From Treponema peruense (GTDB lineage Bacteria > Spirochaetota > Spirochaetia > Treponematales > Treponemataceae): DNA of 64,000 nt. The stretch covers positions 2,046,001-2,110,000 of the forward strand of contig NZ_CP064936.1 of NCBI RefSeq assembly GCF_016117655.1, given 5' to 3'. The position numbers and the translations under genes were made by a program. Within the stretch, counting starts at the first letter, position 1; each line of letters opens with the position of its first letter. Of the stretch, positions 37,077 through 46,687 are shown one piece after another. The notes below the pieces were generated by a model that made no database searches, was not told where the DNA came from, and saw nothing but the letters and a program-made list of their open reading frames with translations.

Positions 37077-38167
37077 TAAAAGGCCGGCGGAACAAAGTCT
37101 ATTGCTTCTGTTTCCCCAAAGCCGTACATAAGATTCATATTCTGAACGGCCTGACCGGCAGCTCCCTTAATCATATTGTCCAGACAGCTTACGACTTCAA
37201 GCATTTTTCCACCGTTAACAACATAAACCTGTATGTCACAGAAATTGCTGTAGCGCACAACACGTGTCGTGGCATTCACACCGGCGTCAAGCACGCGTAC
37301 AAAAGGCTCGTTTTCATAAGTTTTTCTGTAAATGTCACGCACAACTTCATCCGGAGTACAGCCGCGTTTTTCGGCTTCGGCAGCAATTGTTCCGGCTGCG
37401 CTTTGGGTAAGCGGGGCATAAATTGTAGAAAGAATGCCGCGGTTCTGCGGAATAAGATGCGGTGTAAAAATTACATTTGCCTTTGTTCCGGCAAGAATAG
37501 AAAGATTGCGCTCTATCTCGCTCTGGTGGCGGTGGTTTCCTACCTTATATGCACTGAAGCTTTCACCACACTCGCAGAACTGGTTTGTCATGGAAGGATT
37601 TCTTCCAGCACCGGTAACACCGCTTTTGCTGTCTGCAATAATTGTATTTACATCAACCAGAGAATTCTTCAGTGCAGGAAGCAGTCCAAGTGTAACGCTT
37701 GTAACATAGCAGCCCGGGTTTCCGATAATTCTTGCAGAACGTATGCTTTCCCTGTTCATTTCCGGAGAACCATAAACACATTCCTGATGAACTTCGGGGA
37801 AGTCCCATGTTTTTTTATACCATTTTGTAAAGGTAGCCTCGTCGGTTCCGTAGCGGAAGTCTGCACTGAGGTCTATAAGTTTTTTTCCGTTTTTGACGCA
37901 GTAGTCAGCGTACTGTTCTGCAATTCCGTGGGGAAGAGCCGTAAAAAGAATGTCTGCTTTTTCTTTTATTTCATCTGCACTCAGAAGAACACGGCCGCAC
38001 TTGTCGCCAAGCATTCCCTTAAGATTGGGATAAACGTCATCGATATTCTGTCCTTCAAAAGATACAGAACTGCAGTAAATGTATTTTACATGCGGGTGTC
38101 TCAGCAGAATCCGCAGAAGTTCCACACCGGCATATCCTGTAGCGCCAATAATTCCGACTGTTACCAT
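37076..38167 (-). CDS. argC: N-acetyl-gamma-glutamyl-phosphate reductase
   Basis: NADPH-dependent third step of arginine synthesis from glutamate. The Rossmann opening is GIIGATGYAGVELLRIL, and the catalytic Cys is C153 in GNPGCYVTS. Other family blocks are LIDLSADFR and NRGILSTIYAPL. At 363 aa it is near normal. No other arg gene is adjacent. The stop is followed directly by a 10-bp perfect hairpin. Confidence 0.95.
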   Translation of the reverse strand: MVTVGIIGATGYAGVELLRILLRHPHVKYIYCSSVSFEGQNIDDVYPNLKGMLGDKCGRVLLSADEIKEKADILFTALPHGIAEQYADYCVKNGKKLIDLSADFRYGTDEATFTKWYKKTWDFPEVHQECVYGSPEMNRESIRSARIIGNPGCYVTSVTLGLLPALKNSLVDVNTIIADSKSGVTGAGRNPSMTNQFCECGESFSAYKVGNHRHQSEIERNLSILAGTKANVIFTPHLIPQNRGILSTIYAPLTQSAAGTIAAEAEKRGCTPDEVVRDIYRKTYENEPFVRVLDAGVNATTRVVRYSNFCDIQVYVVNGGKMLEVVSCLDNMIKGAAGQAVQNMNLMYGFGETEAIDFVPPAF

Positions 38168-38239
38168 TTTTTTCCTCCAAAACTACCCGATGGGCAGGCG
38201 ACACTGTATTTAAACAAGAAAAAATGATACACTTTAGGA

Positions 38240-38653
38240 ATGAAACATTCAATATTTACAGCAAAAATTGCAGAAACTTTATTCTGCGCCGCGCTTTCTG
38301 TTGCGGCAACTTCATGTCTTACAACAAAGAAAGAGCCCCTTTCAATAAACGCCACCAGCCAGGAAATTGTTCAGGCTGCACAGACCGCACTTGATGAAGG
38401 GAAAACAGAAGATGCCCTGGAATACTACGACACACTTCTGAAGCGCTATGGAATGAATACTGCAGTTTATGTGGAAGGACGCTACGAAGCCGCACACATA
38501 TACGTAAAGCAGAAAAAATACGATCTGGCAAAACCGATTCTTGAAGAAATTATACAAATCTATGATTCAAGCCAGCCGGGTGCACTTCCTGGTGCATTCA
38601 AAAAACTTGCCGAAAACGATCTAAAAAAAATAAACTCCGGCTCCAAAAATTAG
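38240..38653 (+). CDS. Small TPR-like lipoprotein
   Basis: Signal peptide with lipobox Cys C26 (VAATSC), then about 110 residues of helical TPR-type repeats (EIVQAAQTALDEGKTEDALEYYDTLLK and YEAAHIYVKQKKYDLAKPILEEII). TPRs bind partner proteins, so a periplasmic scaffold role is plausible. A -10 TACACT (38228-38233) ends 6 nt before the ATG, so the mRNA is probably leaderless although an AGGA lies very close to the start. Confidence 0.75.
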   Translation: MKHSIFTAKIAETLFCAALSVAATSCLTTKKEPLSINATSQEIVQAAQTALDEGKTEDALEYYDTLLKRYGMNTAVYVEGRYEAAHIYVKQKKYDLAKPILEEIIQIYDSSQPGALPGAFKKLAENDLKKINSGSKN

Positions 38654-38679
38654 TTTTTCAAAGCCGCGTTTTATTCAAT

Positions 38680-39957
38680 CTAGCGAGCGCCGCCCTTGCC
38701 GTCAGGAACAATTATGCAGTCAAGCACAATTCCCTTTTCTGCGGCAAGGGTTGTCACGTATTCCTGCGTAATCTTTTTTGAACCGCGCGGACTGGGATGT
38801 GGTTCTGCATCTCCTATAAGAATTATTTTTTTTGAAGCATCTTTGCGCCAATCATAATACTTGAGGGCTGCATAAAGCGCTTCGTATACTGCTTCGGGAA
38901 CATCACCGCCTTCATTCCCCCTTATGACAGCCGTGGCAAGACACTTTTCAAACTGCTGCGGGTATCTTGTAAAGTCAAAGTATTTTACAGGAAGACCTTT
39001 AAAACTGTATGAATCATTGTAGTCCCTGTAAAAAAGAAGTCCCAGCCTCAAATCGCCGAATTTCTTTGCCTGTTCAAAAAGTTTTGGAACCCATTCGTTT
39101 TTTAAAGTATCCATGTCATCTTTCATACTGCCGGTCGTGTCAATCGCAAAAACAATGTCTGCTGCGTCTTTCGGCATTACGGCTTCAACTGACTCAAGAA
39201 GATCCTGGCACAAAGTTTCGGGTCCCTTTGAATATGTAACGGCACCACGCCCCTTGTCTGCAAGTTCGGCAAATTTTTCTGCCGCCGCGGAATTGTATTG
39301 GTCTGTAAGCGTTACTTCGGGTTCGGGAAGAGGCGCCGGCTTTTCGGGCTCAGGTTCTGGTTCGGGAAGAGGTACGGGTTCGCTCTTTGGCGCAGAAACA
39401 GGAACTGGCGCTATGTCAAACATAAACGGATTGTCTGCAAACTCACCTGTGTAGTCGGCATATTTTTTTGAAAAAGTTCTGATGTTAATAAAAGTGCCTT
39501 TGCCTATTTTTACAGTTCCGTTGCGCGACCACGGGTATCCGTAGTGAATTTCCTGTGGAATATAAATATGAAAACATTCAGCGAAGTCTCCGTGGGAAAC
39601 AACAGTTGAAGATACCAGGCTGAATCTGGAATACTCCGACTTGAGTTCCTTTCCGTCAAGATAACGAATTTCATTACCGTTTACTGCATTCCACTCTGCG
39701 GCTCTGTAGGCATAATTGTCTGCCTTTCCCAAAGGATCCTTTGTTGTTTCAACAAGCATTACACTTTCGGTACCGTTTTTCTTTCTTATATAAAGGTCTA
39801 TTCCGCCAAGTGAAGAATTTCTTTCTACAACAAGATCTTCCTGCAGTACCGTAAGAGGTCCACGGTTTTCTGCAGGTGCATTCTGTTCCTGCGCATAAGA
39901 TGACAGTACGGAAGCGAAAATATATACAATCACTCCCAAAAATATATTTTTCTTCAT
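38680..39957 (-). CDS. Exported von Willebrand factor A-domain protein
   Basis: Signal peptide (MKKNIFLGVIVYIFASVLSSYA) followed by a DUF-like strand-rich region, a Pro/Glu linker (PVPLPEPEPEPEKPAPLPEP, about 200-225) and a C-terminal VWA domain. The metal-site motif DTTGS is present (FAIDTTGSMKDDMD). VWA domains bind ligands through a metal ion; the partner is unknown. ATG 39957 is chosen because it begins the signal peptide; an open extension runs further upstream. The gene is divergent from 40054. Confidence 0.8.
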   Translation of the reverse strand: MKKNIFLGVIVYIFASVLSSYAQEQNAPAENRGPLTVLQEDLVVERNSSLGGIDLYIRKKNGTESVMLVETTKDPLGKADNYAYRAAEWNAVNGNEIRYLDGKELKSEYSRFSLVSSTVVSHGDFAECFHIYIPQEIHYGYPWSRNGTVKIGKGTFINIRTFSKKYADYTGEFADNPFMFDIAPVPVSAPKSEPVPLPEPEPEPEKPAPLPEPEVTLTDQYNSAAAEKFAELADKGRGAVTYSKGPETLCQDLLESVEAVMPKDAADIVFAIDTTGSMKDDMDTLKNEWVPKLFEQAKKFGDLRLGLLFYRDYNDSYSFKGLPVKYFDFTRYPQQFEKCLATAVIRGNEGGDVPEAVYEALYAALKYYDWRKDASKKIILIGDAEPHPSPRGSKKITQEYVTTLAAEKGIVLDCIIVPDGKGGAR

Positions 39958-39963
39958 AACAAT

Positions 39964-39992
39964 AGTATCGGCCGTTTTTTGTCTGTTCACAA
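39964..39992 (-). promoter_or_regulatory. VWA gene promoter, leaderless
   Basis: On the minus strand, -35 TTGTGA, a 17-nt spacer and -10 GATACT ending 6 nt before the ATG at 39957; no ribosome-binding site. Confidence 0.5.
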
Positions 39993-40006
39993 TCAATATA
40001 AGACAG

Positions 40007-40034
40007 TTGAATAAAAAAAAAACTATGCTATAAT
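40007..40034 (+). promoter_or_regulatory. Promoter of the 40054 gene
   Basis: -35 TTGAAT, a 16-nt spacer containing an A-run and a perfect -10 TATAAT; the leader holds a GGGAAG ribosome-binding site. Confidence 0.75.
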
Positions 40035-40053
40035 TCACAGACGGGAAGTTATA

Positions 40054-41175
40054 GTGGAAAAAGAAAAAAATACCGCTCTTAAAGAAACACAGGCGGCAAA
40101 AAACAAAATAGAATTTACTCAAGTAAGCATAGAAGACTTTTTTGATAAGGAAGATATGATCAAGGATTCCATCCAGACAGGAATTATTGTCCTTACAAAA
40201 AATCAGGAAGAGCTCGTAAACAGGCTGCTTGAGGCACTCAAAGTCAACGCACCTGACAGAATAGAAAGAATACGCAACAGACTCAGTGACGTAGAAAACC
40301 TTGCAAAAGCAATTGCACAGTTCCCCTCACTTCTTGAACGCGCAAACACGACATCTTCTGTGCGCACTCCGGAAACACTTGTAGAAAGCATAATTTCCTA
40401 CCAGGAAGACGGAGACACAATGCTGCACATGCCTTCAAAGGCAATACTCGGAAAAGGATTTCTCGTCGCAAAGATTCACACTTTCTTTTCCATGTCAAAA
40501 CTCGCAAGAGTTTACGCACTCATGGATGAAAAGCACGTCAAGGAATATACCGACGAGACAGTTTCGATGATGTTCACTCTTATGGCAGAAGACGTGTATC
40601 TTAATCTTATAAAAGACAAATCCCTTTCTATGGAATTAAGAAGGCAGCTGGCCAATTCGCTCATAATTCTTTGGGAACACCGCGCAGACCAGACTATATC
40701 GGACATTGCCCCGGTTCTTCAGTCGGTTTGGGCAGCTCGAAGAAAACTTGCCCCTGCATTCGGCACGATGATGGGAACAAGCGAACTTCTTCTCGTAAGC
40801 ATACAGATGGACGAACAGTGGACATCTTTTATAAAGGCACGTCTTGGTGATGAAGAAGTTTCACAGGCTATGGAAGAATTCCTGTTCGGCCTGTCCTATG
40901 AACAGATACGTCGCCTCAGGGAAATTCTCAGGGGTCAGGGCGTAAAGGCAATAGGCCGTGATGAAGTAAGTTTCTATCTTGGCGAGCGCGTAAAGACAGA
41001 CGTAAGCCTTGACTACAGGGACTTCTATCTTCTTTACACAGTCCGCAGAGACAATGCGCGTGCCAGACAGAGACTTCATCTTCCGGGACCAAAAAACACG
41101 CTTGAAGACCACTTCATAAGATTTGTAATGGAACAGAATCAGGAAAAACAGAAAAAAGACACTTTTGCCCTCTAG
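40054..41175 (+). CDS. Conserved hypothetical helical protein
   Basis: The family is not recognised. The start is GTG 40054 with a GGGAAG site upstream. The 373-aa sequence is almost all helical and charged, without membrane segments, signal peptide or known catalytic motif. Residues about 50-90 could form a coiled coil (NQEELVNRLLEALKVNAPDR). The gene lies 7 bp before an XRE-cupin regulator, so the two are probably one transcript and one function. It is cytoplasmic by prediction. Confidence 0.65.
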   Translation: MEKEKNTALKETQAAKNKIEFTQVSIEDFFDKEDMIKDSIQTGIIVLTKNQEELVNRLLEALKVNAPDRIERIRNRLSDVENLAKAIAQFPSLLERANTTSSVRTPETLVESIISYQEDGDTMLHMPSKAILGKGFLVAKIHTFFSMSKLARVYALMDEKHVKEYTDETVSMMFTLMAEDVYLNLIKDKSLSMELRRQLANSLIILWEHRADQTISDIAPVLQSVWAARRKLAPAFGTMMGTSELLLVSIQMDEQWTSFIKARLGDEEVSQAMEEFLFGLSYEQIRRLREILRGQGVKAIGRDEVSFYLGERVKTDVSLDYRDFYLLYTVRRDNARARQRLHLPGPKNTLEDHFIRFVMEQNQEKQKKDTFAL

Positions 41176-41182
41176 GAATAAA

Positions 41183-41794
41183 ATGGAATCAGAAATCATC
41201 AATAATACAGAAATTGAAAGTAAAAAAAGAATCTACCACTTCGGTGAAAAAATCAGAAGTGTAAGAGAAAAAAAACATCTCACCCTCAAGACAGTTGCTC
41301 TTCAGGCAGGAGTAAGCGAAAGTCTTGTTTCCCAGATAGAAAGGAACCGCGTGTCTCCTGCAATAGACACTCTTCTTTCACTGGCAAATGTTCTTGACAT
41401 TAACCTTGAATATCTTTTTGAGGAATACAACAGAAGGCGTCCCGTTTCAATAATTCGCTCCGGTGAAAGACGCACAATAAACGAAGAAGACATCATGTTT
41501 GAAGAAGTAAGCGCGCCTGCAGAAAAAGACGGTCAGAATACACTGGAAAGCTACATGATTACGATTCCGCCAAAAAGCAGAACCCACCGCGGAAGCTACG
41601 GACATCTTGGCAAGGAAGTGGGCCTTATCCTTGAAGGAAGCGGAATTCTCCACTACGAAAACGAACGCTACGAACTTGACTGCGGTGACAGCGTAACATT
41701 CAGTGCAGGAGCGCCGCACACACTTGAAAACACGGGCGATGTTCCGCTCAAGGCTGTCTGGACAGTAACCCCGGCGCAGAAATTCCTCGGGTAA
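41183..41794 (+). CDS. XRE-family regulator with cupin domain
   Basis: DNA-binding helix-turn-helix at about 20-75 (GEKIRSVREKKHLTLKTVALQAGVSESLVSQIER, split here for clarity as two helices) and a C-terminal cupin sensor at about 130-200 (HLGKEVGLILEGSG and DCGDSVTFSAGAPHTLENTG). This architecture (PuuR/SinR-like) usually senses a small metabolite. ATG 41183 is preferred; it lies 7 bp after the upstream gene. The regulated promoter is not identified. Confidence 0.9.
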   Translation: MESEIINNTEIESKKRIYHFGEKIRSVREKKHLTLKTVALQAGVSESLVSQIERNRVSPAIDTLLSLANVLDINLEYLFEEYNRRRPVSIIRSGERRTINEEDIMFEEVSAPAEKDGQNTLESYMITIPPKSRTHRGSYGHLGKEVGLILEGSGILHYENERYELDCGDSVTFSAGAPHTLENTGDVPLKAVWTVTPAQKFLG

Positions 41795-41855
41795 AAAATA
41801 TCGGCGGCCTTTAGACATTTACTTAATTTACTTTGAACTGAATTTGTATCTTTCA

Positions 41856-41884
41856 TTGACCATGCTCAAATAAAACGTTAAAAT
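41856..41884 (+). promoter_or_regulatory. prs operon promoter
   Basis: -35 TTGACC, a 17-nt spacer and -10 TAAAAT, with a leader of about 55 nt and an AGGGGTAGGA-like site before ATG 41946 (GGGGTAGG). Confidence 0.75.
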
Positions 41885-41945
41885 ACAGACGTTTCAAAAG
41901 CCGCAGACCGCGGTTAAAAATCTATTATCAAAAGGGGTAGGAATA

Positions 41946-43211
41946 ATGCCGTATTCTGAACCAACCGACCTTGCAGTAGTCGCATGTCCCGGCGGAGAAT
42001 CTTTCGCCAATGAAGTAATCACACATCTGCGCCACATGTACAAGCACCGCTTTTCACTCAAGAGCGACGTCATCTCAAAACGCTACGGTCTTGAAAAAGA
42101 CAAGCTCGTTCAGCAGATAAACCTCGAGAACGACATAAGAACAAGCGATTTGTGCATTCGCGGAATGACAGACAAGTACAGGCCTCCTGTATTCAAGGTA
42201 AACACCAGATTCACTTATTTTGCAAACGGTGAATACAAGGCAGAGCTTCTGGACTGCATACGCGGAAAAGACGTCTATATCTTCCAGGATGTAGAAAACC
42301 ACGAACCCATCGCCATGAACGACGGAAAGAATATCCTGAGTCTTAGCGTCAATGACCACGTAATGGGACTTCTGGTAACAATCGACGCTGTACGCCAGGC
42401 CGGTGCAAGACAGATTACACTCGTTCTTCCTGTATACCCCTACAGCCGCCAGCACAAAAAGAAGAGCCGTGAAGGACTTACAGCTGCCCTTCTTGGACAC
42501 ATATATGAAAGCATGGAAGTCAAGAGAATAATTACGCTTGACCTTCACTCACGCGAAATCGTAAATGCATTCAGCCACACACACTGCGAAAACCTGCACG
42601 CTTCATACCAGATTATCCGCGAGCTTGCAAAAGTTGTGGATCTTACAAAAGAAGATCTCGTTGTTGTAAGCCCTGATACAGGAGCCATCGACAGAAACAA
42701 GTTCTACGCAACCGGTCTCAAAAAACCGCTCGCAATGATTTACAAGGAAAGAGACTACTCTATCGTAACCCAGGATGCAAAGAACACAAACATCAAGAGC
42801 ATAAAGCTTTTGGGTGACGTTAAAGGTAAGGTTGCATTCCTTGCAGACGATATGCTCGGTACAGGTGGAACACTTCTCAAGGCCATGGGATTCCTTCACG
42901 AACAGGGAGCAACAAAGGTTATTGCAGCCATAAGCCTTCCTTTCTTTACAGGAAACGCCATCGAGCAGTTTGACGAAGCTTACAAACAGGGGCTTTTCTA
43001 CCGCATTATCGGAACAAACGCCGTATATCACGAAGAACTCCTTAAGCGCGAGTGGTACATAAGCACAAACGTAAGCGGACTCTTTGCAAATGTAATAACA
43101 AGACTTCACCACGAGCAGTCACTGGGAGACCTTCTTGACAACAGGACAATCATTGACAAGCTCATCAAGGTAAGCAGTCCTGCAGCCGAACCCGAAGAAA
43201 AAAAGGAATAA
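41946..43211 (+). CDS. prs: Ribose-phosphate pyrophosphokinase, divergent long form
   Basis: Makes PRPP from ribose-5-phosphate and ATP for nucleotide, His and Trp synthesis. The type I PRT fold shows FANGEYKAEL, DVYIFQDV, LVLPVYPYSRQHKK, ITLDLHSREIV, the PRPP loop DDMLGTGGTL and SPDTGAIDRNKF. At 421 aa it is about 100 residues longer than the usual enzyme, with extra sequence at the N-terminus and C-terminus. First gene of a three-gene run with 6-bp and 2-bp gaps. Confidence 0.85.
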   Translation: MPYSEPTDLAVVACPGGESFANEVITHLRHMYKHRFSLKSDVISKRYGLEKDKLVQQINLENDIRTSDLCIRGMTDKYRPPVFKVNTRFTYFANGEYKAELLDCIRGKDVYIFQDVENHEPIAMNDGKNILSLSVNDHVMGLLVTIDAVRQAGARQITLVLPVYPYSRQHKKKSREGLTAALLGHIYESMEVKRIITLDLHSREIVNAFSHTHCENLHASYQIIRELAKVVDLTKEDLVVVSPDTGAIDRNKFYATGLKKPLAMIYKERDYSIVTQDAKNTNIKSIKLLGDVKGKVAFLADDMLGTGGTLLKAMGFLHEQGATKVIAAISLPFFTGNAIEQFDEAYKQGLFYRIIGTNAVYHEELLKREWYISTNVSGLFANVITRLHHEQSLGDLLDNRTIIDKLIKVSSPAAEPEEKKE

Positions 43212-43217
43212 TCAAAA

Positions 43218-44453
43218 ATGCCGCAGACCGTACTTTGCGCAGACATCGGAACAACATCGCTCAAGGCAGCGCTAATAACCTCCGACGGAACAACTGTTGC
43301 AACAGCACGGCGACAGTTTTTTCTGTGCTACACGGATCATGCGGCAAAAGAATGGCTTCCTGCCCTTAAGGAAGCTGCAGAACAAATACACTCGCAGCCG
43401 GGAGTACCGGAACCTGACGCTGTCTGTATAAGCGGCAACGGCCCTACACTGGTATCTTTCGGCGGCGAGACACTCCTATGGAATGAAAATGCACCTGCAG
43501 TAAACACAGCCTCTCTTTTTATTCCGCGCATTCTTGCATTCAAAAACAAATATCCGCAGGTCTGGAATAAAACGCCGTTTCTTCTGAGCGGACCCGAATT
43601 CCTTATCTGGCAGCTTACAGACAGAACCTGCACAATTCTTCCCGAAAAAAGATTCGCTCAGGCTTACTGGAACAATCAGGAACTTGCAAAAGCCGGCCTT
43701 GACAAAACAGAAGTTTCAAAACTGCCAGACTTCCTTTACCCGGGACAATGCGCCGGAACAATCACCAGAACTTCGGCCGCACTTATATGCACCGGAACAA
43801 CAGGAATAAAAGAAGGAACACCCGTTTACTGCGGAGCCCCGGACTTTGTTTCTGCCCTTGTCGGAACAGCAACGCTCAGGCCTGGTTCAATCTGTGACAG
43901 GGCCGGTTCAAGCGAAGGAATAAACATGTGCACGGATGTTCCCTTAAAAGACAGCGGAATACGCACTCTTCCTTCAGTAACGGGCGGTCTTTGGAATTCC
44001 AGCGTACTTATTCCCGAAAGCGGTTCCAGATTTGAAGCCTTCAGGCAAAAAATTGAACGCGAAACAGGACACCCGGTAAAACTCTCTGAACTCACGCAGA
44101 TGCTTATAAACGAAGACGGAACAAAACCTTCACTTGAACAGGGAAAATACCTTCTTATACAGACGGCACTGCAGGCAAAGGATGCGCTTGAAAAACTCAG
44201 AACAGCTGCAAAAGGAACACTTACAGTTCCTGCAGACGAAATGACAGTCACCGGCGGCCAGGCAAAAAATGCTGCATGGCTTCAGATGAAAGCAGACATA
44301 ACCGGAATGAAAATAAATGTTCCGGAATGTGCAGATGCAGAACTTACCGGAGACGCAATCTTTGCATTTACCGGAATGAATCTTTTTGTTTCTATAGAAG
44401 AAGCAGTCGCTGCATTATGCAGAATAAGAAAAACATACACTCCCTCTGAATAA
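43218..44453 (+). CDS. FGGY-family carbohydrate kinase, shortened
   Basis: Sugar or polyol kinase. The N-terminal phosphate loop is CADIGTTSLKAAL; CISGNGPTLV follows, then the second-domain motifs DRAGSSEGIN and TVTGGQAKNAAWLQMKADITG near 335-360. At 411 aa it is shorter than most (about 480-550). The substrate cannot be read from the sequence, but its place between prs and a HAD phosphatase suggests pentose or nucleoside-sugar salvage. Confidence 0.85.
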   Translation: MPQTVLCADIGTTSLKAALITSDGTTVATARRQFFLCYTDHAAKEWLPALKEAAEQIHSQPGVPEPDAVCISGNGPTLVSFGGETLLWNENAPAVNTASLFIPRILAFKNKYPQVWNKTPFLLSGPEFLIWQLTDRTCTILPEKRFAQAYWNNQELAKAGLDKTEVSKLPDFLYPGQCAGTITRTSAALICTGTTGIKEGTPVYCGAPDFVSALVGTATLRPGSICDRAGSSEGINMCTDVPLKDSGIRTLPSVTGGLWNSSVLIPESGSRFEAFRQKIERETGHPVKLSELTQMLINEDGTKPSLEQGKYLLIQTALQAKDALEKLRTAAKGTLTVPADEMTVTGGQAKNAAWLQMKADITGMKINVPECADAELTGDAIFAFTGMNLFVSIEEAVAALCRIRKTYTPSE

Positions 44454-44455
44454 AA

Positions 44456-45100
44456 ATGAAGATTTACAGAATTCCGCAGAAAACCGGCGCAATTATTTTT
44501 GACATAGACGGAACCCTTTACACAAGCCCTGAATACGTACACGAACAGGTTGATGTCCAGATAAGATACTATGCAAAAACCCACGGAATGACAGAACAGG
44601 AAGCAAGGGACAGTATAACTGCCTACAGAAAAGAATGGAGCTCGGCCCACCATGGAAAAAGCATAAGCCTCGGGAACACGCTCACAGCCTTTGGAATTCC
44701 GATTGAAACGAGCATAAAGTGGCGGGAACAGCTTTTGAAACCCGAACTTTATCTTAAAAAGAATCCTGAACTTATAGAAACACTTGAAAAGCTTTCAAAA
44801 TCATTCAGACTTATCTGCCTTACAAACAATCCCGTAAATGCCGCAAGAAAAACACTGGCAGCCATTGGTGCAGACAGAATACTTCCCGACATTATCGGAC
44901 TTGACACCTGCATGAAGTCCAAACCTTCCCCCGAAATGCTCGAACTTGCTTCAAAAAGAACCGGTGTTCCGTTTTGCGAATGTCTTTCTGTAGGTGACCG
45001 CTACGACATAGACCTTGCCCTTCCGCTTAAAATGGGAATGGGTGCCGTAGAAGTAACAGGTGCCGAAGATATAATCACTCTTTCTACGATACTTGCATAA
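44456..45100 (+). CDS. HAD-superfamily phosphatase
   Basis: Haloacid-dehalogenase-type phosphatase of 214 aa. Motif I is FDIDGTLY (nucleophile Asp), motif II LTNN, motif III Lys in KSKPSPEM and motif IV GDRYDIDLA. The layout resembles pyrimidine 5'-nucleotidases and phosphoglycolate phosphatases. It starts 2 bp after the FGGY kinase gene, so it likely works on a related phosphate ester. Confidence 0.88.
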   Translation: MKIYRIPQKTGAIIFDIDGTLYTSPEYVHEQVDVQIRYYAKTHGMTEQEARDSITAYRKEWSSAHHGKSISLGNTLTAFGIPIETSIKWREQLLKPELYLKKNPELIETLEKLSKSFRLICLTNNPVNAARKTLAAIGADRILPDIIGLDTCMKSKPSPEMLELASKRTGVPFCECLSVGDRYDIDLALPLKMGMGAVEVTGAEDIITLSTILA

Positions 45101-45129
45101 AACGCAATATTAAAATGAAATTCTTTCAC

Positions 45130-45158
45130 TTTACGCAACATATTTTTTGGGATAAAAT
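45130..45158 (+). promoter_or_regulatory. ilvC promoter
   Basis: -35 TTTACG, a 17-nt spacer and -10 TAAAAT. The leader is about 47 nt with a GAGG ribosome-binding site, too short for a T-box. Confidence 0.7.
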
Positions 45159-45211
45159 CTAATCATCAAAGGCTCATGCAAGCCCTTAAATAATTTTATC
45201 GAGGTTTTTTT

Positions 45212-46687
45212 ATGGGAAACAACTACTTTAACTCAATTCCGTGGCGCGAAGCACGCATGCAGCTCGGTCACTGCCGCTCAATGGCAAAAGAAGAATTCGC
45301 CGACGGTGTAAACGCACTTAAAGGAAAAAAGATTGTAATCGTAGGTTGCGGTGCACAGGGTCTTAACCAGGGAATGTGTCTGCGTGACTCAGGACTTGAT
45401 GTAAGCTATGCCCTCCGCGAAAGTGCAATCACAGAAAAGCGCCAGTCATGGAAAAACGCAATAGAAAACGGCTTCAAAGTCGGAACATATGATGAACTTA
45501 TTCCAACAGCTGACCTTGTAGGAAACCTTACTCCGGACAAGCAGCACACAGCTGTTATCACAGAAGTAATGAAGAGAATGAAGAAAGGCTCTGCACTCTG
45601 GTACAGCCACGGATTCAACATGATTGAAGAAGGAATGCAGATTCGTCCTGATATCACTGTTGTAATGTGTGCACCAAAAGGACCGGGAACAGAAGTCTGG
45701 CATGAGTTCCAGCGCGGATTCGGTGTACCTGACCTTATTGCCGTTCACCCGGTAAATGACCCCGAAGGAAAAGGCTGGGCATATGCAAAGGCTCTCGCAG
45801 TCGGAATGGGCGGAAGCAAAGCCGGTGTTCTTGAATCTTCATTTGTTGCAGAAGTAAAGTCAGACCTTATGGGCGAGCAGACAATTCTCTGCGGAATGCT
45901 CCAGACAGGAACAATTCTCTGCTACGACAAGATGGTTTCTGAAGGAATCACACCTGAATATGCAACAAAGTTCCTTATGCATGGCTGGAACGTAATCAGT
46001 GAAGCACTTAAATGGGGCGGAATCACAAACATGATGGACCGTCTTTCAAACCCTGCAAAAATCAAGGCAAACGAGCTTTCAAAGCAGATCAAAAAAATTT
46101 GCACTCCTCTTTACCAGAAGCACATGGATGACATCATCAGCGGAAAGTTCAGTTCAACAATGATGAAGGACTGGGCAAACAAAGACCACGATCTTCTTAC
46201 ATGGCGCGAAGAAACAGGAAAACTTGCTTTTGAGAATACAGAAGAATCAAAAGAAGAAATTACCGAACAGGAATACTTTGACAAGGGAATTCTTCTTGTT
46301 GCAATGGTCAAAGCCGGATGTGAACTTGCATTCGAAACAATGGTAGACGCAGGAATCAAACCCGAAAGCGCATACTACGAGTCACTGCACGAAGTTCCGC
46401 TTATTGCAAACCTCATCGACCGCAAGAAGCTTTATGAAATGAACCGCGTTATTTCTGACACAGCTGAATACGGATGCTATCTCTTTGCAAATGCCGCTGT
46501 TCCCCTTCTCAAGGACTTTATGGCCGGTGTTTCAACAGACGTTATCGGAAAGGGCCTTTCTGTAAAGGACAACGAAGTCAGCAACACTGAACTCGTAAAC
46601 GTAAACGCCGAAATCCGCAACCACCCGATAGAAGTAGTAGGCCGCAAACTCCGCCAGTACATGACAGCCATGAAAGCAATAATCTAA
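45212..46687 (+). CDS. ilvC: Ketol-acid reductoisomerase, class II
   Basis: Second step of branched-chain amino-acid synthesis: isomerises and reduces acetolactate with NADPH and Mg. The Rossmann motif is [10 protein letters not shown] (about 47-56). The length, 491 aa, and the duplicated C-terminal helical domain mark the long class II form, as in E. coli. Its stop codon lies inside the first hairpin of a four-hairpin array. It is not next to ilvB. Confidence 0.96.
   Translation: MGNNYFNSIPWREARMQLGHCRSMAKEEFADGVNALKGKKIVIVGCGAQGLNQGMCLRDSGLDVSYALRESAITEKRQSWKNAIENGFKVGTYDELIPTADLVGNLTPDKQHTAVITEVMKRMKKGSALWYSHGFNMIEEGMQIRPDITVVMCAPKGPGTEVWHEFQRGFGVPDLIAVHPVNDPEGKGWAYAKALAVGMGGSKAGVLESSFVAEVKSDLMGEQTILCGMLQTGTILCYDKMVSEGITPEYATKFLMHGWNVISEALKWGGITNMMDRLSNPAKIKANELSKQIKKICTPLYQKHMDDIISGKFSSTMMKDWANKDHDLLTWREETGKLAFENTEESKEEITEQEYFDKGILLVAMVKAGCELAFETMVDAGIKPESAYYESLHEVPLIANLIDRKKLYEMNRVISDTAEYGCYLFANAAVPLLKDFMAGVSTDVIGKGLSVKDNEVSNTELVNVNAEIRNHPIEVVGRKLRQYMTAMKAII

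Noticed and set aside
37070-38227. Long open frame on the plus strand opposite argC (385 codons)
   Set aside because: It is the antisense of a clear argC; its composition is Cys/Asn-rich and it has no recognisable domain.
45159-45211. T-box or other riboswitch before ilvC
   Set aside because: The leader is only about 47 nt and lacks specifier and antiterminator elements.
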